A stretch of DNA of 64,000 nt. It comes from Meiothermus sp. (GTDB lineage: Bacteria > Deinococcota > Deinococci > Deinococcales > Thermaceae). The position numbers and the translations under genes are program-made. The stretch covers positions 2,442,594 through 2,506,593 of the forward strand of contig NZ_BPIK01000001.1 of NCBI RefSeq assembly GCF_026004075.1, written 5' to 3'. The notes under the pieces are model-generated. The model saw nothing but the letters and a program-made list of their open reading frames with translations. It was not told the origin of the DNA and ran no database searches. Shown here piece after piece: positions 47,286 to 55,222 of this stretch (positions within the stretch are counted from its first letter, which is position 1; every line of letters starts with the position of its first letter).

Positions 47286-47725
47286 GAAACAGCGCCTCCT
47301 GTATCGGAGCGCAACACAAAGGTTAGGGTGGCCTCGGCCCGCAACTCGCCCTCTACCCTGGCTTCGACCTTCACCTTCCCCAAACCCCGCCGGTAGGCTA
47401 GCAGTTCCCCTTCCAGAATCAGGGTGTCGCCCGGAACCACCGGCTTCTTGAAGCGGGCCTCCTCCACCCCCACCAGAAACACCAGCCCCCCCGGCTTGAA
47501 TTCCGGCTGTTTGGTCACCACCGCCACCGAACCCTGGGCCATGGCCTCGATCAACAACACCCCGGGCATGATGGGATAGCCAGGAAAATGGCCTTGAAAA
47601 TGCGGCTCGTTAAACGAAACGTTCTTCAAGGCCCGAAAACGCTTTTCGTCGGCTTCCAGCACCCGATCAATTAGCAAGAACGGGTAACGGTGCGGCAGGA
47701 GCTTGAGAATCTCGTAAATGTCCAC
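47282..47725 (-). CDS. fabZ: 3-hydroxyacyl-ACP dehydratase
   Basis: 147 residues. HRYPFLLIDRVLE near the start, then HFQGHFPGYPIMPGVLLIEAMAQ, which carries the catalytic His and Glu, identify FabZ. Dehydrates 3-hydroxyacyl-ACP in fatty acid elongation and competes with LpxA/LpxD for 3-hydroxyacyl-ACP, which explains the common clustering. Overlaps lpxA by 4 nt (ATGA-type coupling). Confidence 0.93.
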   Translation of the reverse strand: MDIYEILKLLPHRYPFLLIDRVLEADEKRFRALKNVSFNEPHFQGHFPGYPIMPGVLLIEAMAQGSVAVVTKQPEFKPGGLVFLVGVEEARFKKPVVPGDTLILEGELLAYRRGLGKVKVEARVEGELRAEATLTFVLRSDTGGAVS

Positions 47726-47761
47726 GGCTTAATACTAAAGGGCCGGGGCCGCCAAGGGGTT

Positions 47762-48724
47762 TCAGCGGCTCATCACCGGCTGGAGGGCGTTGGAAAGCTC
47801 CAGGGCCAGCTCGAGGGCCTGCAGATCGTCCTCGAGGGTCACCAGCGAGGGTTCCCCTTTCTGAATCCGATCCACAAAATGCTTAAGCTGGCGCCGCAGG
47901 GGGTTGTCGTTGTGAATGGCGATGCGCTCGGTCTGAACCTGGGTGCGCCCGTTGGGCTCGACGCGGTCGGGGTCGGGTTGCACAGGCGGCGAGCGGTGCA
48001 GCGAGAGCTCGGTGTACTCGCTGTTGAAATCCAGCCGCAGCACCTCGCCGGGCTGGGTGATGGTGAGCGAGCGCTCGGCCTGGGGCGAGATTCGACTCGC
48101 GGTAAACAGCGCCCGGGCCCCCGAGGGGAAGTCCACCACGGCCTGGGCGTACTCATCCAGCCCCTCCACCTGCCGGCCCACCACGCTGTAGCGCAAAGGC
48201 TTCTCCCGCAGCAGCAGGAGAACCAGGTCCAGGTCGTGAATCATCAGGTCGAGTACCACCCCAATGTCGCGTATCCGACGGTTATTGCCTATGCGACGGG
48301 CCTCGAGCACCCAGGGGGTTTTGACCATGTTCATCAGGTCGTTCACGGCCCGGTAAAAACGTACGATGTGCCCTACCTGCAAGACCACGCCGCGTTTTTC
48401 GGCCAGCCGCACCAGCTCCCGCGCCTCTTGCATGGTGCGGGTCATGGGCTTTTCCAAAAGCACATGTACCCCGGCCTCCAAAAACATGCGGGCCTGCTCG
48501 TAGTGAAAAGAGGTAGGGGAAGCAATCGAAACCGCCTGCACCTTACCCAGCAGGTCTTCCGGGCTGGCAAATGCCGGTACCTCCAGGTCCTGCTCGATGG
48601 CGGCCTGACGAAACGGGTCGGGGTCGGCCACCCCCACCAACCGAACCCCCGGCAATCCTGCGTATACCTGAGCGTGGTACGTCCCCATCACACCAACACC
48701 CACAACGCCTACATTTAGCTCCAT
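47762..48724 (-). CDS. Gfo/Idh/MocA oxidoreductase within the lpx cluster
   Basis: 320 residues from ATG 48724. The NAD-binding VGVVGVGVMGTYHAQVYAGL opens the protein and EKPMTRTMQEARELV holds the catalytic Lys region. In some bacteria, a Gfo/Idh enzyme in lpx clusters (GnnA) oxidises UDP-GlcNAc at C3 so that LpxA can attach an amide-linked chain. The partner aminotransferase GnnB is not in the window, so this role is a hypothesis. It lies between fabZ and lpxC on the same strand. Confidence 0.8.
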   Translation of the reverse strand: MELNVGVVGVGVMGTYHAQVYAGLPGVRLVGVADPDPFRQAAIEQDLEVPAFASPEDLLGKVQAVSIASPTSFHYEQARMFLEAGVHVLLEKPMTRTMQEARELVRLAEKRGVVLQVGHIVRFYRAVNDLMNMVKTPWVLEARRIGNNRRIRDIGVVLDLMIHDLDLVLLLLREKPLRYSVVGRQVEGLDEYAQAVVDFPSGARALFTASRISPQAERSLTITQPGEVLRLDFNSEYTELSLHRSPPVQPDPDRVEPNGRTQVQTERIAIHNDNPLRRQLKHFVDRIQKGEPSLVTLEDDLQALELALELSNALQPVMSR

Positions 48725-48837
48725 AGAATCCTCGTAACGTGATGCACAAACCCTGCGTCCCAAGCAGGATGATACACTTAACACCCATTTGCAACCACTT
48801 TTTCATCAGGCTGGGCTTTAGAGAAAGCTCAGAAACG

Positions 48838-49602
48838 TCACAGCCTGGGTGTTGCCTCGAGCAGCCTGGCCAGCTCCACGTGCAAACGGTGCGAGGCCCG
48901 GTGGGCGACGAACTGCCCTTGGTAGGGCCTGCCGGCCAGGTACAGGTCGCCCAGAAAATCCAGGGCCTTGTGGTACACGGGCTCGTGCAGCATGCGGGGC
49001 GTATTGACCAGGCCGTACTCGCTAAAAACCAGGGCATTCTCCAAAGAAGCCCCCTGGATGAGGCCCTGGGCCCGCAGGGCTTCTACCTCGTGCAGAAAGC
49101 CAAAAGTACGGGCCGGGGCCAGCGCCTCCAGAGGCGTGGGGGGGCACTGCACCTGCTGGTAGCCAATCCTGGGGTGCGGGAAAAGGATGGTGGTGGTGAG
49201 GGCAAACCGCTCCCCCGGCTGGGCCAGCACGCTGCTGCGCCCTTCCTCGACGCGGACAGCACCGCTCAACGGCACCGCCTCCGGGCCCAGCGCCGGAACC
49301 CCCTCCAAGGCCGCCAGCCATTCCTGGGCACTACCGTCCAGTATGGGAATCTCCGGGCCGGTCACCTCGATGACCAGACCTTCCCAGATGCCCCGGATAA
49401 AGAGCGCGGCCAGCAGGTGTTCTACAGTCATCAGCCGCAGGTTATGCCCCCCCAACACCGTGCAGCGAGCGGTATCTACCACGCTCGAGGCCAGCGGGCG
49501 CAGCTCGAGCCCCCCAACCCAAAAACGCACCGGCCCTTCGGCCGGGTGAAACCGCACCGTACCCTGTTCGCCGCTGTGGAGGCCTGTTCCTCGAACCATC
49601 AT
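48838..49602 (-). CDS. lpxC: UDP-3-O-acyl-N-acetylglucosamine deacetylase
   Basis: 254 residues. VRGTGLHSGEQ is the LpxC opening; zinc ligands are in LMTVEHLLAALFI and VYHKALDFLGDLYLAG; the final His is in AHRASHRLH. The Asp of KALDFLGD is the usual catalytic-site partner. Carries out the committed step of lipid A-type synthesis. Slightly shorter than proteobacterial LpxC because it lacks some insert loops. Starts 48 nt after lpxD. Confidence 0.9.
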   Translation of the reverse strand: MMVRGTGLHSGEQGTVRFHPAEGPVRFWVGGLELRPLASSVVDTARCTVLGGHNLRLMTVEHLLAALFIRGIWEGLVIEVTGPEIPILDGSAQEWLAALEGVPALGPEAVPLSGAVRVEEGRSSVLAQPGERFALTTTILFPHPRIGYQQVQCPPTPLEALAPARTFGFLHEVEALRAQGLIQGASLENALVFSEYGLVNTPRMLHEPVYHKALDFLGDLYLAGRPYQGQFVAHRASHRLHVELARLLEATPRL

Positions 49603-49650
49603 AGGTATCTGACGCGTTTGATAAGCATTCCGGCGGAACCGGTATGAGGC

Positions 49651-50652
49651 TCACTTCTCCGGTGGAATTCCTTTTAGAAGTTGGCGCAAGCTACGCTCAA
49701 CGCCCACCAGCCAGTCGAGTACGGCCAGACGCCGCCAGTGCTTGCGGATGGGCTGGGCAGGAATTCCGCTGGCCCAGGTTTCGCCGGGGGGAACCTCTTT
49801 GGAAACCCCACTACCCCCCGTCAGGCGGGCCCCTTTGCCCACCCGCACATGGTCGGCAATCACCACCCAGCCCCCCATCAACACCCCATCCTCCACCATG
49901 GCGCTGCCGCCAATGGCGCTGCTACCCACCATGACCACGTTTTTTCCTATCTGAACGTTGTGGCCGATGTCGGTGAGGTCGCCAATTTTGCTGAAAGCGC
50001 CGATACGGGTCTCCCCCACCACGCTGCGCTGCACCACGCAGTTGGCCCCCAGCTCCACCCCATCCTCCAGCACCACCCGGCCGGTATGGGGCAGGCGCCG
50101 GTTGTCTTGAAAGCCAAATCCAATAGCGCCCAGCACCGTGCCCGTACCGATGTGGCAGCCCGCCCCCACACGGGTGCGCGGGTAGAGTGTTACACGGGGC
50201 TCGAGCACCGTCCGGGGGCCAACCTCCACGTTCTCGCCCACGTAGCAGTAGGGCCCAACCACCGCACCAGCCCCCACTCTGGCCCCCCGGCACACCAGCG
50301 CATACGCCCCTATTGCAGCGGTGGGGTCTACTTCCGCCCCCGCCTCGAGGGTAGCGGTGGGGTGCACGCCCACCTCCGCCCAGGTTTCGGGTCGGTTGAA
50401 AAGGGCCAGCACCAGCGGCCAGGCTTTTTGCACCGAGGCAACGCGAATCCGGCTGACACCCGATGGGCACTGGGTTGTTTCATCCAGGATCAAAGCCGCT
50501 CCCGTCTCCAGAGCCGCCGGCAAAAACCGGGCCTCCCGCACCACCACCAGCTCGCCCGGCCTGGCCCGGTCGGGCGGGGCCAAGTCGGTAATCTCGGTAT
50601 CGGGGCCCTCGAGGCGACCCCCCAGACGTTGGGCAATTTCAGAGAGCAGCAT
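49651..50652 (-). CDS. lpxD: UDP-3-O-acylglucosamine N-acyltransferase
   Basis: 333 residues. N-terminal uridine-binding domain (to ~95), then hexapeptide beta-helix repeats (GVHPTATLEAGAEVDPTAAIG...). Catalytic His in GDLTDIGHNVQIGKNV. C-terminal helix LAVLDWLVGVERSLRQLL. N-acylates the UDP-3-O-acyl glucosamine made by LpxC. Upstream gene is mreB across 105 nt. Confidence 0.92.
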   Translation of the reverse strand: MLLSEIAQRLGGRLEGPDTEITDLAPPDRARPGELVVVREARFLPAALETGAALILDETTQCPSGVSRIRVASVQKAWPLVLALFNRPETWAEVGVHPTATLEAGAEVDPTAAIGAYALVCRGARVGAGAVVGPYCYVGENVEVGPRTVLEPRVTLYPRTRVGAGCHIGTGTVLGAIGFGFQDNRRLPHTGRVVLEDGVELGANCVVQRSVVGETRIGAFSKIGDLTDIGHNVQIGKNVVMVGSSAIGGSAMVEDGVLMGGWVVIADHVRVGKGARLTGGSGVSKEVPPGETWASGIPAQPIRKHWRRLAVLDWLVGVERSLRQLLKGIPPEK

Positions 50653-50757
50653 ACGAAGCCAAAATTAAGCTCCCAGTCAACCCCACCCAAGGCCGTATCG
50701 GCTTTGAAAAAAACGAAACCGGGTATGAGCCAACCTAGCTCGTCTGGGAGACCTCGA

Positions 50758-51804
50758 TTACCGCCGCAGTACGTTATCGGAGGTGACCAGGGCATCCCGC
50801 AGCACGTGCAGCATATCGAGGGCCTTGCCAGTACCCAAAGCCACCGCCTCCACAGCATTCTCGGCCACCACCACCGGTACGCCGGTGGCTTCTTGTAGCA
50901 GCAGATCCAGGTTACGCAGCAGTGCCCCCCCGCCGGTCAGCAAAATGCCCCGGTCAATGATGTCGGCCACCAGTTCGGGCGGGGTGGTCTCGAGCACGCT
51001 TTTCACCCCTTGGACAATCTTCTCCAGGGGCTCCTTGAGGGCTTCGATCACATCGTCGGCGGTTACCTCGATGCTCTTGGGCAGGCCCGAAATTAGGTCG
51101 CGACCTCGCACCTCGGCTACCATGCCCTGCTCACCCGGTGCCAGCTTGGCCGCCCCGATCTTGATTTTGAGCTCCTCGGCGGTGCGTTCCCCTATCAGCA
51201 GGTTGTACTTGTTGCGGATGAATCGAATGATGGAATCGTCGAATTCGTTGCCGGCAATGCGCAGGCTGGTCGAGCGCACGATACCGCCCAACGAGATAAC
51301 CGCGATATCGCTGGAACCGCCCCCAATATCCACCACCATGCTGCCGGTAGGCTCGGCAATTTTGATGCCGGCCCCAATGGCTGCGGCCAGGGGTTCATCA
51401 ATCAGATAGGCCCGCTTGGCACCGGCTTCTACGATGGCCTGCACCACCGCCCGGCGTTCGACCTCGGTCACCCCGGAGGGCACCCCTACCATCACCTGGG
51501 GCCTAAAAAAGCGCAAAGGGGGCAAAACTTTCTTGATGAAGAGGGTAAGCATCCGTTCGGTCAGGGTGTAGTCGGCGATCACGCCATCCTTCAGAGGGCG
51601 GGCCGCCACGATATTGCCCGGTGTACGCCCCAGCATCCGGTAGGCTTCGGCCCCTACGGCCTTGACTTCTTTGGTGTCGCTGACCATGGCAATAACCGAG
51701 GGCTCCCGCAACACAATACCCTTGCCACGCATGTAAATGAGCACCGAGGCGGTACCCAAGTCAATGCCTACGTCTTCCCCGCGAAACGAAAATAACCCAG
51801 CCAT
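50758..51804 (-). CDS. mreB: rod shape-determining protein MreB
   Basis: 348 residues, the usual length. Actin-fold nucleotide motifs: VGIDLGTASVLIYMRGKGIV, MVVDIGGGSSDIAVISLGG and LTGGGALLRNLDLLL. MreB filaments organise the cell-wall elongation machinery in rods. A TACAAT box (51818-51813) lies 8 nt before ATG, and TTTGTG (51841-51836) 17 bp further upstream, so the transcript is probably leaderless. mreC/mreD are not adjacent downstream; lpxD follows instead. Confidence 0.95.
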   Translation of the reverse strand: MAGLFSFRGEDVGIDLGTASVLIYMRGKGIVLREPSVIAMVSDTKEVKAVGAEAYRMLGRTPGNIVAARPLKDGVIADYTLTERMLTLFIKKVLPPLRFFRPQVMVGVPSGVTEVERRAVVQAIVEAGAKRAYLIDEPLAAAIGAGIKIAEPTGSMVVDIGGGSSDIAVISLGGIVRSTSLRIAGNEFDDSIIRFIRNKYNLLIGERTAEELKIKIGAAKLAPGEQGMVAEVRGRDLISGLPKSIEVTADDVIEALKEPLEKIVQGVKSVLETTPPELVADIIDRGILLTGGGALLRNLDLLLQEATGVPVVVAENAVEAVALGTGKALDMLHVLRDALVTSDNVLRR

Positions 51805-51812
51805 AGCGATTT

Positions 51813-51841
51813 ATTGTACAGGTTTGCATGTGAAGCACAAA
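51813..51841 (-). promoter_or_regulatory. leaderless-type mreB promoter
   Basis: Minus strand TTTGTG (51841-51836), 17-bp spacer, TACAAT (51818-51813), 8 nt before the mreB ATG. Confidence 0.55.
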
Positions 51842-51876
51842 GTGTGGTTTTGTCAAAAGGGTTTTATACCGTTTCA

Positions 51877-52000
51877 GCTTGAATCCTTCACCGTTGGCCG
51901 TAGTCAGAGGTGAAGGATTCAAGCCGACCAAAGGGAGTAGAAAAGCATTTCGGTAGGATCGTTTAGGCTTGTCAAAGTGAACGATACTACCGAAATGCTT
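51877..52000. repeat. two consecutive long hairpins upstream of mreB
   Basis: GCTTGAATCCTTCACC (51877-51892) pairs perfectly with 51909-51924. The 21-nt arm 51943-51963 pairs with 51980-52000 with one mismatch. Both loops are exactly 16 nt. No gene or T-tract is associated. The region 51805-52124 holds no convincing gene. Confidence 0.7.
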
Positions 52001-52124
52001 ATTATGCTGTTTATGACAGTGGAACCCCCGCCTCGAGCCAGCGGGCGCTGCGCTTCGAGGTTCAGCATCCAGCAAGGTGAACCCTTCTGGGTTGGCTTCT
52101 CAGATGAGCCTGGGAGTATAAAGC

Positions 52125-52153
52125 AAAACCGGAGCCCTGACGACTCCGGTTTT
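52125..52153 (-). terminator. terminator of the tRNA-Val(CAC) locus at the chromosome-element A junction
   Basis: AAAACCGGAG (52125-52134) pairs with CTCCGGTTTT (52144-52153). Read leftward from the tRNA remnant it ends in TTTTGC. A very similar hairpin accompanies the second tRNA fragment at 57889-57917. Confidence 0.7.
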
Positions 52154-52167
52154 TTGCGTCCTGGACT

Positions 52168-52212
52168 TGGTGGGCGATGTAGGATTTGAACCTACGACCC
52201 CACGCGTGTGAA
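52168..52212 (-). other. 3' fragment of tRNA-Val(CAC): attachment site flanking element A
   Basis: Minus strand reads from anticodon loop TTCACAC (anticodon CAC) through GCGTG, the T-arm GTAGG-TTCAAAT-CCTAC, acceptor ATCGCCC, discriminator A and CCA. This is tRNA positions 32-76; the 5' half is absent and foreign sequence begins at 52213. It is the displaced 3' end left by integration; the restored tRNA should lie past the far end of the array, outside the window. Confidence 0.88.
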
Positions 52213-52300
52213 GAGTAAAAGCAGCGTACCAAGGCGTACAAGGGTGTTGGAGATTTAGCCTTTAGAACGGGATTTTTGCCCAAAGGGGTTATTCGCTGTT

Positions 52301-52352
52301 GGGGGTAACTTTTGGGGGTATGAGCAGTTAATGGGGGTACGGTTTGGGGGTA
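52301..52352 (+). repeat. four GGGGGTA repeats: probable integrase arm-type sites, element A left end
   Basis: GGGGGTA at 52301, 52314, 52333 and 52346 (spacings 13, 19, 13). A further pair with the same 13-bp spacing lies after the integrase gene at 57863 and 57876. Arm sites on both sides of a tRNA core are what lambda-type integrases require. Confidence 0.6.
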
Positions 52353-52424
52353 CACAACGACCCCACGCCTTAGTACGACCTTGTACGGGATTGGGGGGGG
52401 TTGGAATGGGCTCCATTTTGTGGT

Positions 52425-52480
52425 ACTCTAACGCTAGAGTAGCCAAACTCTACCTGACCTGCCGCAAGGCAGGTATTTTT
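52425..52480 (+). promoter_or_regulatory. element A-specific operator and hairpin before the xis leader
   Basis: ACTCTA-ACGC-TAGAGT (52425-52440) is a perfect inverted repeat. CCTGCC-GCAA-GGCAGG (52458-52473) is a hairpin followed by TATTTTT. Sequences 52404-52457 are unrelated to element B although both flanks are nearly identical, marking this as the variable control segment. Confidence 0.5.
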
Positions 52481-52609
52481 ATGCCCCTCCGCCACAACAA
52501 AGACCCGCCTTTATCGGCTTTCTTCCGCGAACCCCACAGAGGTCTTTTCGCCCTCGTGGGGTTTTTTGTTGGTTTTCGGCAATGGAAGTTTGCTGATGAA
52601 AGGACGTAA
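52481..52609 (+). CDS. possible 42-residue leader peptide over a terminator, before xis
   Basis: An open frame MPLRHNKDPPLSAFFREPHR... ends at TAA 52607-52609, only 3 nt before the xis ATG. It spans a terminator-like hairpin (52531-52542 with 52552-52562, one bulged A) followed by six Ts (52562-52567). Element B has the same frame and hairpin at 58266-58394. Whether it is translated is unknown because the DNA is identical in both copies. If it is, translation would unfold or stabilise the hairpin and couple to xis. Confidence 0.35.
   Translation: MPLRHNKDPPLSAFFREPHRGLFALVGFFVGFRQWKFADERT
52531..52567 (+). terminator. attenuator-like terminator in the xis leader (element A)
   Basis: ACCCCACAGAGG pairs with CCTCGTGGGGT (one bulge), then TTTTTT, 46 nt before the xis ATG. 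Reading past it is required for xis and the replication genes if the promoter is upstream. Confidence 0.6.
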
Positions 52610-52612
52610 CAA

Positions 52613-52810
52613 ATGGAACGTTTAGCAATCACTCCAAGGGAGCTCGCGAAGATGCTTGGCGTTAGCGCCAACCACGTTTATAACCTGATTGCGAGCGGTC
52701 AGGTAAAGGTTACTCGACTGGGAAGGCGTTTGCTGGTTCCCCGCTACGAGCTCGAGCGCCTGGGGCTCTTGCCCAAGGAAAACCCCGCCGGGGCTGGCGG
52801 GGAGCGCTAG
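52613..52810 (+). CDS. xis: excisionase-like helix-turn-helix protein (element A)
   Basis: 65 residues. ITPRELAKMLGVSANHVYNLIASGQVKVTRLGRRLLVPRYELERL is the standard HTH_17/excisionase winged-helix. Identical to its element B copy except for the last few residues. Such proteins bend attachment DNA and direct integrase toward excision, or act as simple regulators. It precedes the replication genes, unlike many phages where xis adjoins int. AAAGGACGTAAC provides the ribosome-binding site. Confidence 0.75.
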   Translation: MERLAITPRELAKMLGVSANHVYNLIASGQVKVTRLGRRLLVPRYELERLGLLPKENPAGAGGER

Positions 52811-52820
52811 GGGGTGGGCT

Positions 52821-53705
52821 GTGCCACGCTTCTTCAGTAATCATAGCACCCCCGAGCCGCAAGCGCTGCTCGAGCGGCTCGCCAACGTTCAGGCTGTCGG
52901 ACGCGATAGGTGGACGGCTACTTGCCCGGCTCACGGTTCGGGCAAAAACAAGGCCCTCTCGGTTGCCCTCAAGGGCGATAGGTTGCTGCTGCATTGTTTC
53001 GCGGGTTGTCCGGCTAACGCGGTGCTCGAGGCCCTCGGGCTCACCTGGCGAGACCTGTATGCGAAGGATAGCAAGCCCTGGGAGGCCCCCGGCTACTACC
53101 GCCCTGTAGCCCCCGAGCGCCCTACAACCCCCGCTGAGGCCCGCGAGAGGTGGGTGCGTTGGTGGGACAAGGCAACCCCTCATCATCCCTTGCTCAGGAC
53201 ATACCTACGCGCCCGAGGGCTGAGCATCACCCCACCCCCGACCCTTCGGCTGGCGACCTGGGGAGAGAAACGCTTCATGCTCGCCCGCGTTGAAGGCCCG
53301 CGAGGGCTGGTGGGGATGCACATGACCCTCTTGAAGCCGGACGGCTCAGGACGACTCGAAAAGCGCCTAGCGAAGGGCTCGCATCCCTTGGGTGGGGCCA
53401 TCCGGCTTTATCCCCTCGAGGCCAGTAAACCCCTGGCCTTGGCTGAGGGCATTGAGACCGCCCTTGCCGTCCACCAGTCCACCGGCTGGCCCGTATGGGC
53501 GTGTGTTTCCGCTATCGGGCTCGAGCAGGTACAGCTACCCCCCGAGGCCCTCGAGGTGGTCATCTGTGCCGACCACGACAAGGCCGGCCTCGAGGCCGCC
53601 CGCAAGCTGGCTAGGCGGTTGCTGTCGGAAGGCCGACGGGTTCGGTTAGCTACTCCACCCCGCGAAGGGACGGATTGGCTAGACGTGCTGGGGGGTGCGG
53701 CATGA
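52821..53705 (+). CDS. TOPRIM DNA primase (element A)
   Basis: 294 residues from GTG 52821 (GGGGGTGGGC upstream). N-terminal zinc-ribbon-like ligands CPAHGSGKNK...HCFAGCPANAVLEALGL (residues ~35-75) as in phage and plasmid primases. TOPRIM motifs LALAEGIETALAV and VVICADHDKAGLEAA follow (about 205 and 250), then a C-terminal DWLDVL as in P4/RP4-type primases. Primes replication of the excised element together with the overlapping DUF3987 helicase (ATGA coupling). Confidence 0.85.
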   Translation: MPRFFSNHSTPEPQALLERLANVQAVGRDRWTATCPAHGSGKNKALSVALKGDRLLLHCFAGCPANAVLEALGLTWRDLYAKDSKPWEAPGYYRPVAPERPTTPAEARERWVRWWDKATPHHPLLRTYLRARGLSITPPPTLRLATWGEKRFMLARVEGPRGLVGMHMTLLKPDGSGRLEKRLAKGSHPLGGAIRLYPLEASKPLALAEGIETALAVHQSTGWPVWACVSAIGLEQVQLPPEALEVVICADHDKAGLEAARKLARRLLSEGRRVRLATPPREGTDWLDVLGGAA

Positions 53706-55222
53706 GCGCTAGCGAGTTGCTGAGCAATGCCCCCGAGGTGCAACCCGAGCAGGTATGGCCCGAGCCCTTGCCCCTCTTTCGCGACCCCGAGGCCCCCGAG
53801 CCCTTCCCGCTGGAGGCCCTCGGGAAGCTGGAGGGAGTAGCACGCGAGACCCTGCGCATTGTGCAAGCGCCCGACGCTTTGGTGGCCGCTTCCTTCCTGG
53901 CGGCTGTAAGCCTGGCTGCGCAAGGGCTGGGTAACGTGGTGGTGGATGGTCGGGTACATCCGTTGAGCCTGTACTTGCTCACCATTGGCGAGAGTAGCGA
54001 GCGTAAGTCCAGCGTGGACGCTATAGCCACCGCACCCCTACGCGAAAGGCAAAAAACCCTGTACCTGGCTCAGGAAGAGGTTATCACTGCCTGGGAAGGT
54101 CAGGTAGCCGCCTGGGAAGCGGAGCGTAAGCGCATCCTTGGTGACAAAAAGCAAAGCCGGGAGGCAAAGGAAGAGGCCCTGGAGAAACTGGGCTCACCCC
54201 CGAATAAGCCCTGGAGCGGGGTGTTTCTGGTGAGCGAGCCCACCTTCGAGGGGTTAGTTAAGTTGCTAGCGGACGGTTGGCCTTTGGCGGGGCTGTTCGC
54301 CCACGAAGGGGGAGGCTTCCTCGGGGGGCACGCCATGTCCAAAGACCACCGGCTCCGCACCATCGCGGGACTATCCGAGCTTTGGGACGGCAAGCCGATA
54401 GACCGCGCAAGGTCGGGAGATGGGGTGACCCTGCTCTTCAACCGCCGTGCGGCTGTACACCTGCTGGCGCAACCGCTGGTAGCCCGCAACCTGCTAGGGG
54501 ATACCTTAGCCAGAGACCAAGGCATCCTCTCGCGCTGCCTTACCGCCGAGCCCTTGAGCACAGCAGGAACCCGCCGGTACGTGGAAGAGGCCGTGGAGGA
54601 CACCCCCGCCTATCAGGTTTACGCCGCCCTGCTGGGGCTTGTCTGGGAAAAGGTAGAGCATTCTCTGTTGAACGACCCCGAAAGCCGAAGGCAAGGGCTG
54701 GTGCTGCGGAACGTACCCCTAACGCCGGAGGCTAAAGGCTTATGGGTGCAGTTTTACAACCACATCGAGACCAACCTAAAGGGAGACCTGGCCCCCATAA
54801 GGGGCTTCGCCGGGAAGCTGCCAGAGCACGCCTTGAGGCTAGCCGGGGTGCTGGCCCTCTACCACAACCCCGAGGCGGCAAGCATTAGCAAGGAGCACCT
54901 GGAATCCGGTATCGCCCTGGCCCAGTTTTACGGGGCTGAGGCCCTGCGGCTGACGGGAGGCTACCGCATACCCCGACCCCTGGCGCAAGCGCAAGAAGTG
55001 CTGACCTGGATTATCGCCCGCACCCAAGGCCGCACCCCTCGGATGGTGTACCTGCAGGAGGTGTACCAGTTTGGCCCCTCCGAGGTACGAAGCGCCAAAG
55101 CCGCCCGTGAGGTGCTGCGGTTGCTTGAAGAACATGGCTACCTGGCCCACCGCCCGAACGCCGAAGTGGAAGGTGCGACCCGCCGGGATGCATGGGAGGT
55201 GAACCCGCATGCCATTCCCTAA
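53702..55222 (+). CDS. DUF3987 replicative helicase (element A)
   Basis: 506 residues from ATG 53702. DUF3987 features: a variant P-loop TIGESSERKSSVDA (about residue 100) and the LFAHEGGGFLGGHAMSKDHRLR motif. The last ~60 residues (SEVRSAKAAREVLRLLEEHGYLAHRP) form a winged-helix-like domain. These proteins act as helicases for mobile element replication. The iteron array starts 19 nt after its stop codon, so the C-terminal domain is the likely iteron binder. Confidence 0.8.
   Translation: MSASELLSNAPEVQPEQVWPEPLPLFRDPEAPEPFPLEALGKLEGVARETLRIVQAPDALVAASFLAAVSLAAQGLGNVVVDGRVHPLSLYLLTIGESSERKSSVDAIATAPLRERQKTLYLAQEEVITAWEGQVAAWEAERKRILGDKKQSREAKEEALEKLGSPPNKPWSGVFLVSEPTFEGLVKLLADGWPLAGLFAHEGGGFLGGHAMSKDHRLRTIAGLSELWDGKPIDRARSGDGVTLLFNRRAAVHLLAQPLVARNLLGDTLARDQGILSRCLTAEPLSTAGTRRYVEEAVEDTPAYQVYAALLGLVWEKVEHSLLNDPESRRQGLVLRNVPLTPEAKGLWVQFYNHIETNLKGDLAPIRGFAGKLPEHALRLAGVLALYHNPEAASISKEHLESGIALAQFYGAEALRLTGGYRIPRPLAQAQEVLTWIIARTQGRTPRMVYLQEVYQFGPSEVRSAKAAREVLRLLEEHGYLAHRPNAEVEGATRRDAWEVNPHAIP

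Noticed and set aside
51761..52189. Short frames on both strands in the mreB upstream region
   Set aside because: They cross hairpins and the tRNA fragment and show no homology-like composition or ribosome-binding sites.
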